Below, piece after piece: positions 17,190 through 25,386 of a DNA stretch of 53,545 nt. The DNA lies in assembly GCA_019117125.1 (NCBI GenBank), contig DXAL01000026.1, positions 1-53,545 of the forward strand, given 5' to 3'. Position 1 is the first letter of the stretch. Each line of letters begins with the position of its first letter. This stretch comes from Candidatus Mediterraneibacter merdipullorum. GTDB lineage: Bacteria > Bacillota > Clostridia > Lachnospirales > Lachnospiraceae. The position numbers were made by a program, and so were the translations under genes. The notes beneath the pieces were generated by a model. The model was not told where the DNA came from, did not search any database, and saw only the letters and a list, made by a program, of their open reading frames with translations.

Positions 17190-17790
17190 GAGATTCCGGG
17201 AGCAGGTGCAGCGCCTGTTCCAAAAGGCGGGCAGGGGCGGGAAGCTGCCCGGGAAGAACACCTTCCTCATCCTTCTCCTGACCGGCATCCTGCTGCTTGT
17301 GGCAGGGTTCCCGGCGCCGGAAAAGGGCGGGGAGGAAGACGCCGGGGCATCCGGGGCGTCCGGGGAAGGGAGGGCGCAGACCGGTTTTGAGGATGGAGCC
17401 TATGAGGCGTATCTGGAAGAGAAGACCGAGAAGACGCTGCGCCAGGTGGACGGGGTGGGAGAGGTCACGGTCATGATTACCTTAAGCTCCGGCGGTCAGA
17501 AGGTGGTGGAGAAAGACCAGTCCTCCTCAGACCAGACGACAGAGGAGGCGGACAGCTCCGGCGGCACCCGCACGGTGAAGGAGATGCGCTCGGACAAGAC
17601 GAGCATCTACACCCAGGAGGACGGCAGGTCCGAGCCCTATGTCAGCAAGGAGCTCGCCCCGGAAGTGGAGGGCGTGGTCGTCATAGCCGACGGGGGAGGC
17701 GACGCGGTGACCGCACAGGAGATTACGGAAGCGGTGCAGGCATTATTCGGTGTGGAGGCGCATAAGATTAAAATAATGAAACGGGCTTAA
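17179..17790 (+). CDS. spoIIIAG: Stage III sporulation protein AG
   Basis: The 203-residue product has a transmembrane helix (about 28-45) and an extracytoplasmic ring-building motif domain (VGEVTVMITLSSGGQKVVE onward), as in SpoIIIAG, which forms a large ring in the intermembrane channel. The start is TTG 17179: GGAGGAGG lies six bases upstream, no ATG or GTG fits, and it overlaps the spoIIIAF stop. A Ser/Thr/Asp/Glu-rich insertion (about 113-150) sits in the ring domain. Confidence 0.92.
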   Translation: MDIRRFREQVQRLFQKAGRGGKLPGKNTFLILLLTGILLLVAGFPAPEKGGEEDAGASGASGEGRAQTGFEDGAYEAYLEEKTEKTLRQVDGVGEVTVMITLSSGGQKVVEKDQSSSDQTTEEADSSGGTRTVKEMRSDKTSIYTQEDGRSEPYVSKELAPEVEGVVVIADGGGDAVTAQEITEAVQALFGVEAHKIKIMKRA

Positions 17791-17815
17791 TACATAGTCA
17801 AGGAGGATGGAACAA

Positions 17816-18427
17816 GTGAAACGCATATTCAGGAAAAATCAGGTCATTATCGCCACACTCGCCGTGATGATAGCAATCGCCGGATATCTGAACTACTCGG
17901 GCATCCTGTTCAGCGAACCGGAAGAGAATTCGGCGGAGGCGAATGCTGACCTGGCGAACCAGGAGCTTCTGGATATTTCCGAGGACGATATCGAAGCGTC
18001 CACGGAAGATATCGAGAGCAATGATTCGGAAGTCGAGGGCACGCCGGGAGAGGCGGTCCTTACGAGCGGCACGGCGGAAAATACCGTCGCACAGGCGAAA
18101 GTCACCCGGGAGCAGGTGCGCGCGGAGAACAAAGAGACCCTGCAGGCAATCATAGACAACGGGGACCTTACGGATGCGGAGAAACAGGACGCGGTCTCCC
18201 AGATGGCGGAACTGACCCGCATCGCAGAACAGGAGGCGGCGATTGAGACGCTGATGACGTCGAAAGGATTTTCCGATTCCGTGGTGAGCATGGGCGACGA
18301 CTCGGTGGACATCGTCGTGAACGCAGGGGAGCTGACCGACGCCCAGCGGGCTCAGATTGAGGACATCGTGACCCGCAGGACCGATATCGCGCCGGAAAAC
18401 ATCGTGATTACTCCCATAAAGGAATGA
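17816..18427 (+). CDS. spoIIIAH: Stage III sporulation protein AH
   Basis: The product is the SpoIIIAH protein: a short cytoplasmic RIFRKNQ segment, a transmembrane helix (about 8-25), an acidic linker and a C-terminal ring-building YscJ/FliF-like domain that pairs with forespore SpoIIQ. GTG 17816 is preferred because AAGGAGG lies nine bases upstream and homologues begin near this RNIF/KNIF sequence; the ATG at 17807 touches the Shine-Dalgarno and would add three residues. Last gene of the operon; a terminator follows. Confidence 0.92.
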   Translation: MKRIFRKNQVIIATLAVMIAIAGYLNYSGILFSEPEENSAEANADLANQELLDISEDDIEASTEDIESNDSEVEGTPGEAVLTSGTAENTVAQAKVTREQVRAENKETLQAIIDNGDLTDAEKQDAVSQMAELTRIAEQEAAIETLMTSKGFSDSVVSMGDDSVDIVVNAGELTDAQRAQIEDIVTRRTDIAPENIVITPIKE

Positions 18428-18473
18428 ACCGGAACTCCCGGCATGACTGCGGACCGGAACTTCTGATTTCATA

Positions 18474-18502
18474 TTGCACACCGTATCAAAAACGGGTATA
18501 AT
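18474..18502 (+). promoter_or_regulatory. Sigma-A promoter of prfC
   Basis: TTGCAC (18474-18479) and perfect TATAAT (18497-18502) are separated by 17 bp. The terminator for the upstream operon begins at the next base, so the expected start near 18509 falls at the end of its left arm. Confidence 0.85.
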
Positions 18503-18534
18503 AGCGTCGGTGCACATCGGCGCTTTATTTTTTT
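18503..18534 (+). terminator. Rho-independent terminator between spoIIIAH and prfC, abutting the prfC promoter
   Basis: A 7-bp stem (18503-18509 with 18518-18524, one G-U pair), 8-nt loop and T-rich run (18525-18532). It should stop read-through from spoIIIA. RNA started from the prfC promoter would lack most of the left arm. Confidence 0.7.
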
Positions 18535-18550
18535 GTGAGAGGTACATGCT

Positions 18551-20143
18551 ATGTCTGATATAAAAACAGAAATCCGGAAGAGAAGGACCTTCGCCATCAT
18601 CTCCCACCCGGATGCGGGCAAGACGACGCTGACGGAGAAGTTCCTGCTCTACGGCGGCGTGATTAATACGGCGGGCTCCGTAAAGGGAAAGGCGACGGCG
18701 AAACACGCGGTATCCGACTGGATGGAGATTGAAAAGGAGAGGGGGATCTCCGTCACGTCCTCGGTGCTCCAGTTCCGTTACGGCGGTTACTGCATCAACA
18801 TCCTTGATACGCCCGGGCATCAGGATTTCTCGGAGGATACGTACCGCACGCTGATGGCGGCGGATTCTGCGGTGATGGTGATTGACGGTTCCAAGGGCGT
18901 GGAGGCGCAGACGCGGAAACTGTTCAAAGTCTGTGCCATGCGGCACATCCCGGTCTTTACGTTCATCAACAAGATGGACCGGGATGCAAAGGATACCTTT
19001 GACCTTCTTGACGATATCGAAAAAGAGCTGGGCATCCCCACCTGTCCGGTGAACTGGCCCATCGGCTCGGGGAAGGAGTTCAAAGGCGTCTATGACCGGG
19101 AGAAGCGGGAAGTGGAGCTCTTCTCGGACACGAGGAAGGGGACTTCTGCCGGAGAGGTTCAGACCGTTTCCATCGACGACGGGGAAGTGGATGCCCTCAT
19201 CGGGGAAGAGGCGCGGGCGCTGCTGACAGAGGAAATCGAACTTCTGGACGGCGCGTCTGCGGAATTCGACCAGGACCTGGTGGACAAAGGGGAGCTCTCC
19301 CCGGTGTTTTTCGGCTCCGCGCTCACGAACTTCGGCGTGGAGACATTCCTTCAGCACTTCCTTGCCATGACCACATCCCCGCTGCCGAGAATGTCGGACC
19401 ACGGGGAAATCGACCCGGTGGAAGAGAAAGACTTTTCCGCCTTTGTCTTTAAGATTCAGGCGAATATGAACAAGGCGCACCGGGACCGCATCGCGTTCAT
19501 GCGCATCTGTTCGGGCGAGTTCGACGCGGGGATGACCGTGTACCACGTCCAGGGAGGAAAAGACGTGCGCCTGTCCCAGCCCCAGCAGATGATGGCCAGC
19601 GAGCGGAAGATGATAGATAAGGCGTACGGCGGCGATATCATCGGCGTCTTTGACCCGGGCATCTTTTCCATCGGAGATACGCTCACCACATCAAAGGAAA
19701 AGTTCGCCTACGAGGGAATCCCCACTTTTGCCCCGGAGCATTTTGCCCGGGTGCGCCAGGTGGATACGATGAAGCGCAAGCAGTTCGTAAAGGGCATCAA
19801 TCAGATTGCGCAGGAGGGCGCCATCCAGATATTCCAGGAGTACAATACCGGAATGGAGGAAATCATCGTCGGCGTGGTCGGCGTCCTGCAGTTCGACGTG
19901 CTGGAATACCGGCTGAAGAACGAGTACAATGTGGACATCATCCTGGAGAATCTCCCCTACGAGCACATCCGCTGGATTGAAAACAAGGAGGCGGACCTTG
20001 ACCACATCAGCGGCACCTCTGATATGAAGAAGATAAAAGACCTGAAGGGACGCCCCCTCCTTCTCTTCATTCATGAGTGGAGCATCCGCATGACCCAGGA
20101 GAGGAATGACGGGCTCGTGCTCTCGGAATTCGGCAGGTCGTGA
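18551..20143 (+). CDS. prfC: Peptide chain release factor 3
   Basis: The 530-residue product is RF3, the translational GTPase that recycles RF1/RF2 after termination. GTPase motifs are G1 SHPDAGKTT (about 18-26), G3 DTPGHQDFSEDT and G4 NKMDR, followed by domain II and the RF3-specific C-terminal domain. It is full length. In Bacillus the corresponding position between spoIIIAH and the asp23-like yqhY holds accB-accC, so prfC is a lineage-specific replacement here. Confidence 0.96.
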   Translation: MSDIKTEIRKRRTFAIISHPDAGKTTLTEKFLLYGGVINTAGSVKGKATAKHAVSDWMEIEKERGISVTSSVLQFRYGGYCINILDTPGHQDFSEDTYRTLMAADSAVMVIDGSKGVEAQTRKLFKVCAMRHIPVFTFINKMDRDAKDTFDLLDDIEKELGIPTCPVNWPIGSGKEFKGVYDREKREVELFSDTRKGTSAGEVQTVSIDDGEVDALIGEEARALLTEEIELLDGASAEFDQDLVDKGELSPVFFGSALTNFGVETFLQHFLAMTTSPLPRMSDHGEIDPVEEKDFSAFVFKIQANMNKAHRDRIAFMRICSGEFDAGMTVYHVQGGKDVRLSQPQQMMASERKMIDKAYGGDIIGVFDPGIFSIGDTLTTSKEKFAYEGIPTFAPEHFARVRQVDTMKRKQFVKGINQIAQEGAIQIFQEYNTGMEEIIVGVVGVLQFDVLEYRLKNEYNVDIILENLPYEHIRWIENKEADLDHISGTSDMKKIKDLKGRPLLLFIHEWSIRMTQERNDGLVLSEFGRS

Positions 20144-20184
20144 AAAAAAGAGGGCAGAGAAGGCAGCACGGGAAAGGTTTTTCT

Positions 20185-20212
20185 TTGCAAATCGCCTGAC
20201 ATTTGCTATAAT
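20185..20212 (+). promoter_or_regulatory. Promoter of asp23 with an inverted repeat in the spacer
   Basis: TTGCAA (20185-20190), 16-bp spacer and TATAAT (20207-20212) with an extended -10 TGC. A perfect inverted repeat, GCAAAT (20187-20192) and ATTTGC (20201-20206), overlaps the -35 and abuts the -10, a possible operator. Confidence 0.8.
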
Positions 20213-20248
20213 GAGGAAAGAGAACAGACAAAACGGGAGGTTCTGAAT

Positions 20249-20632
20249 ATGGCGAAGGACGAAAGAAACACGTATACGATACAGAATGAAGCAAGTCTCG
20301 GCGAAATCAAGATTGCCGACGAAGTCGTGGCAATCATCGCGGCGCTGGCAGCCACGGAAGTGGACGGAGTCGCCTCCATGGCGGGAAACATCACCAACGA
20401 AGTGATTGGCAAGCTGGGGATAAAGAATCTGTCCAAGGGCGTGAAGGTCGATGTCCTGGAGGGCGTAGTGACGGTCTCACTGGCACTGAACATCAAGTAT
20501 GACTACAGCATCATCGAAGTTACAGGAAAGGTCCAGGAGAAAGTCAAGAATGCCGTCGAGAATATGACCGGTCTCGAGGTGGCGGATGTCAACATCAAGG
20601 TGGCCGGCGTGGAGATGGACAATCAGGGCTGA
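20249..20632 (+). CDS. Asp23/Gls24 family envelope stress protein
   Basis: The 127-residue product belongs to the Asp23/Gls24 family (Bacillus YqhY/YloU): GEIKIADEVVAIIAALAATEVDGVASMAG, then VTVSLALNIKYDYSI and a final ADVNIKVAGVEM. The family is linked to cell-envelope stress and, for YqhY, acetyl-CoA carboxylase homeostasis, although accBC are absent from this neighbourhood. GGGAGG lies upstream of ATG 20249. It has its own promoter and is ended by the hairpin at 20674. Confidence 0.92.
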   Translation: MAKDERNTYTIQNEASLGEIKIADEVVAIIAALAATEVDGVASMAGNITNEVIGKLGIKNLSKGVKVDVLEGVVTVSLALNIKYDYSIIEVTGKVQEKVKNAVENMTGLEVADVNIKVAGVEMDNQG

Positions 20633-20641
20633 TGCGTGTTC

Positions 20642-20671
20642 TTGCAAAGGACATGTCCGGTGTTGTATAAT
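20642..20671 (+). promoter_or_regulatory. Promoter of the nusB operon
   Basis: TTGCAA (20642-20647) and perfect TATAAT (20666-20671), 18 bp apart. The expected start near 20678 is inside the left arm of the terminator that begins at 20674. Confidence 0.8.
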
Positions 20672-20673
20672 AG

Positions 20674-20697
20674 AGGATGTCGCAAGACATCCTTTTT
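20674..20697 (+). terminator. Rho-independent terminator of asp23 overlapping the nusB start site
   Basis: A perfect 8-bp stem (20674-20681 with 20686-20693), GCAA tetraloop and TTTT run. It begins 3 bases after the nusB -10 element. Confidence 0.85.
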
Positions 20698-20726
20698 CTA
20701 TAGTCGAGACAGAAGGAGATTACAGT

Positions 20727-21137
20727 ATGATAAGAACAGAGCTGAGAGAGCATGTGTTCAAGATGCTCTTCCAGATTGAATTCAACGAGCCGTCCGAGAT
20801 GCCGGACCATCTGAAATACTACTTTGAGACGCTTGCGGACGCGCAGGAGAAGGACCGGGAATACATCCGGAACAAATTCGAGGCGGCCGCAGGCAAGGTG
20901 CCGGAGATTGACGAACTCATTAACAGCGCGGCGAAAGGGTGGAAGACGTCCCGGATGAACAAGGTGGACCTGACCATCCTGCGGCTGGCTGTCTATGAGA
21001 TGCTCTGGGACGACGACGTGCCGCAGGGAGTCGCCATCAACGAGGCGGTGGAGCTTGCCAAACGGTTCGGCGGGGATGACAGCTCTTCGTTTGTGAACGG
21101 AGTGCTCGGTCAGATCGCGCGGCGGGAGTTAAGATGA
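20727..21137 (+). CDS. nusB: Transcription antitermination factor NusB
   Basis: The 136-residue all-helical NusB protein binds boxA RNA with NusE (S10) in rRNA antitermination. Characteristic blocks are LREHVFKMLFQIEF at the N-terminus and VDLTILRLAVYEML with GVAINEAVELAKRFGGDDSSSFVNGVLG at the C-terminus. ATG 20727 with AAGGAG eight bases upstream is the start; the frame is open further upstream through the promoter. ATGA overlap with xseA. The folD gene found here in Bacillus is missing. Confidence 0.95.
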   Translation: MIRTELREHVFKMLFQIEFNEPSEMPDHLKYYFETLADAQEKDREYIRNKFEAAAGKVPEIDELINSAAKGWKTSRMNKVDLTILRLAVYEMLWDDDVPQGVAINEAVELAKRFGGDDSSSFVNGVLGQIARRELR

Positions 21138-22351
21138 ACAGGAATGTGTATACGGTCCGGCAGGTCAACTCCTATATCCGGAATATGTTCACGCAGGATT
21201 TTATGCTGAACCGCATCTATGTAAAGGGAGAGGTATCCAACTGCAGATATCATACGTCCGGTCACATCTATTTTTCGTTAAAGGACGAGTCCGGGATGAT
21301 TGCCTGCGTGATGTTCGCGGGGAACAGGTCCGGGCTTTCTTTCCGGCTGGCGGAAGGACAGCAGGTCATCGTGCTGGGCTCGGTCAGCGTGTACGAGCGG
21401 GACGGGAAATACCAGCTCTATGCGAAGGAAATCGTGCCGGACGGCAGAGGTGCGCTGTACGAACAGTTTGAAGCGCTGAAAAAGAAACTTTCCGAGATGG
21501 GGATGTTCGCTCCCGGGTACAAGCGGGAAATCCCCCGTTATATCCGGACGCTGGGAGTCGTCACGGCGCCCACGGGAGCAGCCGTGCGGGATATCATCAA
21601 TATCGCGTCGCGGCGCAGCCCCTGTGTTCAGATTGTCCTGGCTCCCGCACAGGTCCAGGGCGACGGGGCAGCAGAGAGCATCGTGCGTGGAATCCGGGCG
21701 CTGGAAGAGTACGGCGTGGATGTGATGATTGTCGGGAGAGGCGGCGGGAGCATCGAGGACCTCTGGGCGTTCAACGAAGAGAGCGTGGCGAGAGCCATAT
21801 TTGACTGTAGGGTCCCGGTCATCTCTGCTGTCGGGCACGAGACGGACACGACCATCGCGGACTACGCGGCGGATTTGCGGGCCCCCACACCTTCGGCGGC
21901 GGCGGAGCTGGCCGTGTATGACCGGAGAGAGACGAAGCAGCGCATCGCCGGTTACCGGGAGGCGCTGACCGGCAGGATGCTGACCGGCATCGGGGAGAAG
22001 CGGGCGGCGCTGGAGCGGATGCGGATGCTTCTTCAGTACGCCCATCCGAGACAGAAACTAAACGAGGACCGGCAGCGCGCCATGGATATGGAAACCCGCC
22101 TGCGGACCAGGATGAAGGAGCGCCTGAGCGCGGACCGGCACCGGATGGAGCTGCTCGCGGGAAGGCTGGAAGGCGTATCCCCGCTCAGAAAGCTGAACCA
22201 GGGATACGCATATGTGCAGACGCCCGAAGGGACTAATGTCCGGAGCATCCGCCAGGCAGAGACCGGCGGGGAAGTGGAAATCTTCGTGGCGGACGGGAAG
22301 ATACGTGCGGAAGTGAAAGGAGCAGGACCATGGACCAGGACAGAAACATAG
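21134..22351 (+). CDS. xseA: Exodeoxyribonuclease VII large subunit
   Basis: The 405-residue product has the N-terminal OB-fold (about 1-100, with VKGEVSNCRYHTSGHIYFSLKD), the catalytic domain with VVTAPTGAAVRDI, GRGGGSIEDLWAFN and RAPTPSAAAELA, and a coiled-coil C-terminal region. With XseB it degrades single-stranded DNA to oligonucleotides. It overlaps nusB and xseB. Confidence 0.95.
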   Translation: MNRNVYTVRQVNSYIRNMFTQDFMLNRIYVKGEVSNCRYHTSGHIYFSLKDESGMIACVMFAGNRSGLSFRLAEGQQVIVLGSVSVYERDGKYQLYAKEIVPDGRGALYEQFEALKKKLSEMGMFAPGYKREIPRYIRTLGVVTAPTGAAVRDIINIASRRSPCVQIVLAPAQVQGDGAAESIVRGIRALEEYGVDVMIVGRGGGSIEDLWAFNEESVARAIFDCRVPVISAVGHETDTTIADYAADLRAPTPSAAAELAVYDRRETKQRIAGYREALTGRMLTGIGEKRAALERMRMLLQYAHPRQKLNEDRQRAMDMETRLRTRMKERLSADRHRMELLAGRLEGVSPLRKLNQGYAYVQTPEGTNVRSIRQAETGGEVEIFVADGKIRAEVKGAGPWTRTET

Positions 22352-22590
22352 AGGAAGGCAGGACCCCGGAGGAAGGCGGAAATCCGGAGGAAGACAGGAA
22401 TCTGGAAGAGATGTTCCGGGAACTGGAGGACGTCTTGAAAGAGATGGAAGAAAGCACTGTGACTCTGGAGCAGTCATTCGAGCTTTACGACAGGGGGATG
22501 AAGCTTTTGAGGCAGTGCAGCAGGACCATCGACGATGTGGAAAAGAAAGTCCTTGTTTTGGACGGAGACGGAGAGACCCATGAATTTTAA
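22330..22590 (+). CDS. xseB: Exodeoxyribonuclease VII small subunit
   Basis: The 86-residue product ends in the XseB helical hairpin (EELEDVLKEMEES-like, LEQSFELYDRGMKLLRQCSRTID). An acidic N-terminal extension of ~26 residues with repeated Pro-Glu-Glu/Asn-Leu-Glu units precedes it, which is unusual. ATG 22330 is favoured because AAAGGAG lies seven bases upstream. It overlaps xseA by 22 bp and ispA by 11 bp. Confidence 0.9.
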   Translation: MDQDRNIEEGRTPEEGGNPEEDRNLEEMFRELEDVLKEMEESTVTLEQSFELYDRGMKLLRQCSRTIDDVEKKVLVLDGDGETHEF

Positions 22591-23470
22591 CGAAGAATAT
22601 CAGAAACGGACAGAACGGATCGAGGAGATATTGAAGACGTACCTTCCCGAAGCGAAAGGCCGGCAGGCGCTCATCATGGAGGCGATGGGATACAGCCTGA
22701 TGGCGGGAGGAAAAAGACTGCGCCCCATGCTGATGGGGGAAGTCTACGCGCTGTTCGGGGGGACCGGCAGGCTCATCGAGCCCTTTATGGCTGCCATTGA
22801 GATGATACATACCTATTCCCTCGTGCATGACGACCTTCCGGCGATGGATAACGACGAGTACCGCCGGGGACGCAGGACCACCCATGTGGTATACGGGGAA
22901 GATATGGGGATACTGGCAGGGGACGCGCTCTTAAACTTTGCATTCGAGACAGCGTGCACGGCATTCGACCTTGCGCCGGAGCGCAGCCGGGATATCGGGC
23001 GCGCTCTGAAAGTGCTGGCGGAGAAAGCGGGCATCTACGGCATGATCGGAGGGCAGACGGTGGATGTAAAGGAAGCCGGGCATCCGGTGGACGGGGAGAC
23101 CCTCCTGTTCATCTACCGGCTCAAGACCGGGGCGCTGCTGGAGGCTTCCGTCATGATTGGCGCGCTGCTGGCGGGCGCAGAGGAAGACGAGGTGCGCAGG
23201 CTGGAGGAAGCCGCAGGGAAGGTCGGTCTGGCGTTCCAGATACAGGACGACATCCTGGATGTGACGAGCACGACGGAGGTGCTCGGGAAGCCGGTGCACA
23301 GCGACGAGAAGAACGAAAAGACGACCTATGTGACCTGGAAAGGGCTGGAGGCCTCCAGGCGCGAGGTGGAACGCCTCACAGAGGAAGCCCTGAAAGAGCT
23401 TTCCGGGCTCAGATGCAGGAATGAGTTTCTCGAGGAGCTCATCCGGCGTCTTGTATACAGAGAAAAGTAA
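22580..23470 (+). CDS. ispA: Farnesyl diphosphate synthase (polyprenyl synthetase family)
   Basis: The 296-residue product is a short-chain trans-prenyltransferase that builds geranyl/farnesyl diphosphate. The first Asp-rich motif is HDDLPAMDND (83-92) and the second QIQDDILD (220-227); the KRLRP block at 45-49 binds isopentenyl diphosphate. ATG 22580 matches the family start and lies within the end of xseB. dxs follows, so both prenyl precursor steps are in one operon. Confidence 0.93.
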   Translation: MNFNEEYQKRTERIEEILKTYLPEAKGRQALIMEAMGYSLMAGGKRLRPMLMGEVYALFGGTGRLIEPFMAAIEMIHTYSLVHDDLPAMDNDEYRRGRRTTHVVYGEDMGILAGDALLNFAFETACTAFDLAPERSRDIGRALKVLAEKAGIYGMIGGQTVDVKEAGHPVDGETLLFIYRLKTGALLEASVMIGALLAGAEEDEVRRLEEAAGKVGLAFQIQDDILDVTSTTEVLGKPVHSDEKNEKTTYVTWKGLEASRREVERLTEEALKELSGLRCRNEFLEELIRRLVYREK

Positions 23471-23496
23471 CAGAGGCAGGATAAGGAGGACCGGTC

Positions 23497-25386
23497 ATGG
23501 TACTTGATATCATCCAAAATGCCAACGATATAAAGAAGCTGGACGAGGAACAGCTCCGGGAGCTCTCCGATGAGATACGCCGGTTCCTGATAGGGAAAAT
23601 CAGCAGGACCGGCGGGCATCTTGCGTCCAACCTGGGCGTCGTGGAGCTGACGATGGCTCTCCATCTTACGATGGACTTCCCGGAGGACAAGCTCATTTGG
23701 GATGTGGGCCATCAGTCCTACACCCACAAACTCCTGACCGGACGCAGGGACGGATTCGACGGTCTGCGCAAATACGGCGGGATGAGCGGGTTCCCCAAGC
23801 GCAAGGAGAGCGCCTGTGATGCGTTTGACACGGGACACAGCTCGACTTCCATTTCCGCAGGGCTCGGGTATGTGGCGGCGCGGGAGCTGACCGGCGGGCA
23901 TTACAGCGTCGTCTCGGTCATCGGGGACGGTTCGCTCACCGGCGGCATGGCATATGAGGCGCTCAACAACGCCTCCAGGCTGAAGAGCAATTTCACCATC
24001 GTCCTGAACGACAACAATATGTCCATCTCCGAGAATGTGGGCGGGATGTCCCGGTATCTGAACGCGCTGCGCACGGCGGAGGCGTACACGGAGATAAAAA
24101 AAGGCGTCGAGGACACGCTGAAGAAGATTCCCCGCAGGGGCGAACGCATCGTCAGCCAGATACGCAGGACGAAGAGCGGCATCAAGCAGCTCTTTGTGCC
24201 GGGGATGTTCTTTGAGGAGATGGGCATTACCTATCTCGGCCCGGTAGACGGTCATGACATCCGGAAGCTGGTGCGGGTGCTCAACGAGGCAAAACGGGTC
24301 GACCACGCCGTCCTTGTCCATGTGATAACAAAAAAGGGCAAAGGCTATGCCCCGGCGGAGGAGAATCCCGCCCGGTTCCACGGGACCGGTCCTTTTGACG
24401 TGGAGACCGGGGAGCCCCTGGATAAGAATACAGCGGACAGCTATACCCAGGTTTTTTCCAAAGTACTGGTGGATATCGCGAAAAAAGACGAAAAAGTGGC
24501 GGCTATTACAGCGGCCATGGCGGACGGTACCGGACTGGCTCCGTTCCGGAAATATTTCCCCCGCAGGTTTTTTGACGTGGGCATCGCGGAGGAGCACGCC
24601 ATGACCTTTGCCGCAGGGCTGGCGGCAGGGGGGATGAAGCCGGTGTTCGCCGTCTATTCCTCGTTCCTGCAGCGCGCTTATGACCAGACGCTCCACGACG
24701 TCTGTCTGCAGAACCTCCCGGTCGTTATCGCGGTGGACCGCGCCGGGCTGGTGGGAAATGACGGGGAGACCCATCAGGGCGTCTTCGACCTGTCCTTCCT
24801 GTCCACGATACCGAACCTGACTGTGGTCTCGCCGAAAAACCGGTGGGAGATGGCGGACATGCTTCGCTTTGCCGTGGATTTCCCGTACCCCATCGCCATC
24901 CGCTACCCCAGGGGCAGCGCCTACGAAGGGATGCGCGATTTCCGCGCGCCGGTGGAATACGCAAAGAGCGAAGTGCTCTATCGGGAAGAGGAGATCGCCG
25001 TCATCTTCGTGGGACATATGGCGGAGACGGCAGACCAGGTGCGCCGGAAGCTGAAAGAAGAAGGATACCGGTGCACCCTTGTCAATGCCCGGTTTGTAAA
25101 ACCTCTTGATACCGGGCTTCTGACAGAGCTTGCACAGGACCACCGCCTCTTTGTGACCATTGAGGAAAATGTGGTGGCAGGAGGATTCGGGGAACAGGTG
25201 CTGGAGTTTGTCTCCCGGCAGGGACTGGGCGTCCGTGTGTGCATCAACGGCATTCCGGACGACTATGTGGAGCACGGGAACGTGGACATCCTGCGCAGAG
25301 AGCTGGGACTGGAACCGGGAACCATCCTGGAGCGCGTCACATCCGCATACGCCGCGCTCACGGAAGAGAAGAGGGAGGAACGATGA
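23497..25386 (+). CDS. dxs: 1-deoxy-D-xylulose-5-phosphate synthase
   Basis: The 629-residue product is DXS, the thiamine diphosphate enzyme joining pyruvate and glyceraldehyde-3-phosphate in the MEP isoprenoid pathway. The TPP motif GDGSLTGGMAYEALNN, LIWDVGHQSYTHK, the Glu-containing DVGIAEEHA and DRAGLVGNDGETHQG are all present. Full length; AAGGAGG precedes ATG 23497; ATGA overlap with tlyA. Confidence 0.96.
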   Translation: MVLDIIQNANDIKKLDEEQLRELSDEIRRFLIGKISRTGGHLASNLGVVELTMALHLTMDFPEDKLIWDVGHQSYTHKLLTGRRDGFDGLRKYGGMSGFPKRKESACDAFDTGHSSTSISAGLGYVAARELTGGHYSVVSVIGDGSLTGGMAYEALNNASRLKSNFTIVLNDNNMSISENVGGMSRYLNALRTAEAYTEIKKGVEDTLKKIPRRGERIVSQIRRTKSGIKQLFVPGMFFEEMGITYLGPVDGHDIRKLVRVLNEAKRVDHAVLVHVITKKGKGYAPAEENPARFHGTGPFDVETGEPLDKNTADSYTQVFSKVLVDIAKKDEKVAAITAAMADGTGLAPFRKYFPRRFFDVGIAEEHAMTFAAGLAAGGMKPVFAVYSSFLQRAYDQTLHDVCLQNLPVVIAVDRAGLVGNDGETHQGVFDLSFLSTIPNLTVVSPKNRWEMADMLRFAVDFPYPIAIRYPRGSAYEGMRDFRAPVEYAKSEVLYREEEIAVIFVGHMAETADQVRRKLKEEGYRCTLVNARFVKPLDTGLLTELAQDHRLFVTIEENVVAGGFGEQVLEFVSRQGLGVRVCINGIPDDYVEHGNVDILRRELGLEPGTILERVTSAYAALTEEKREER

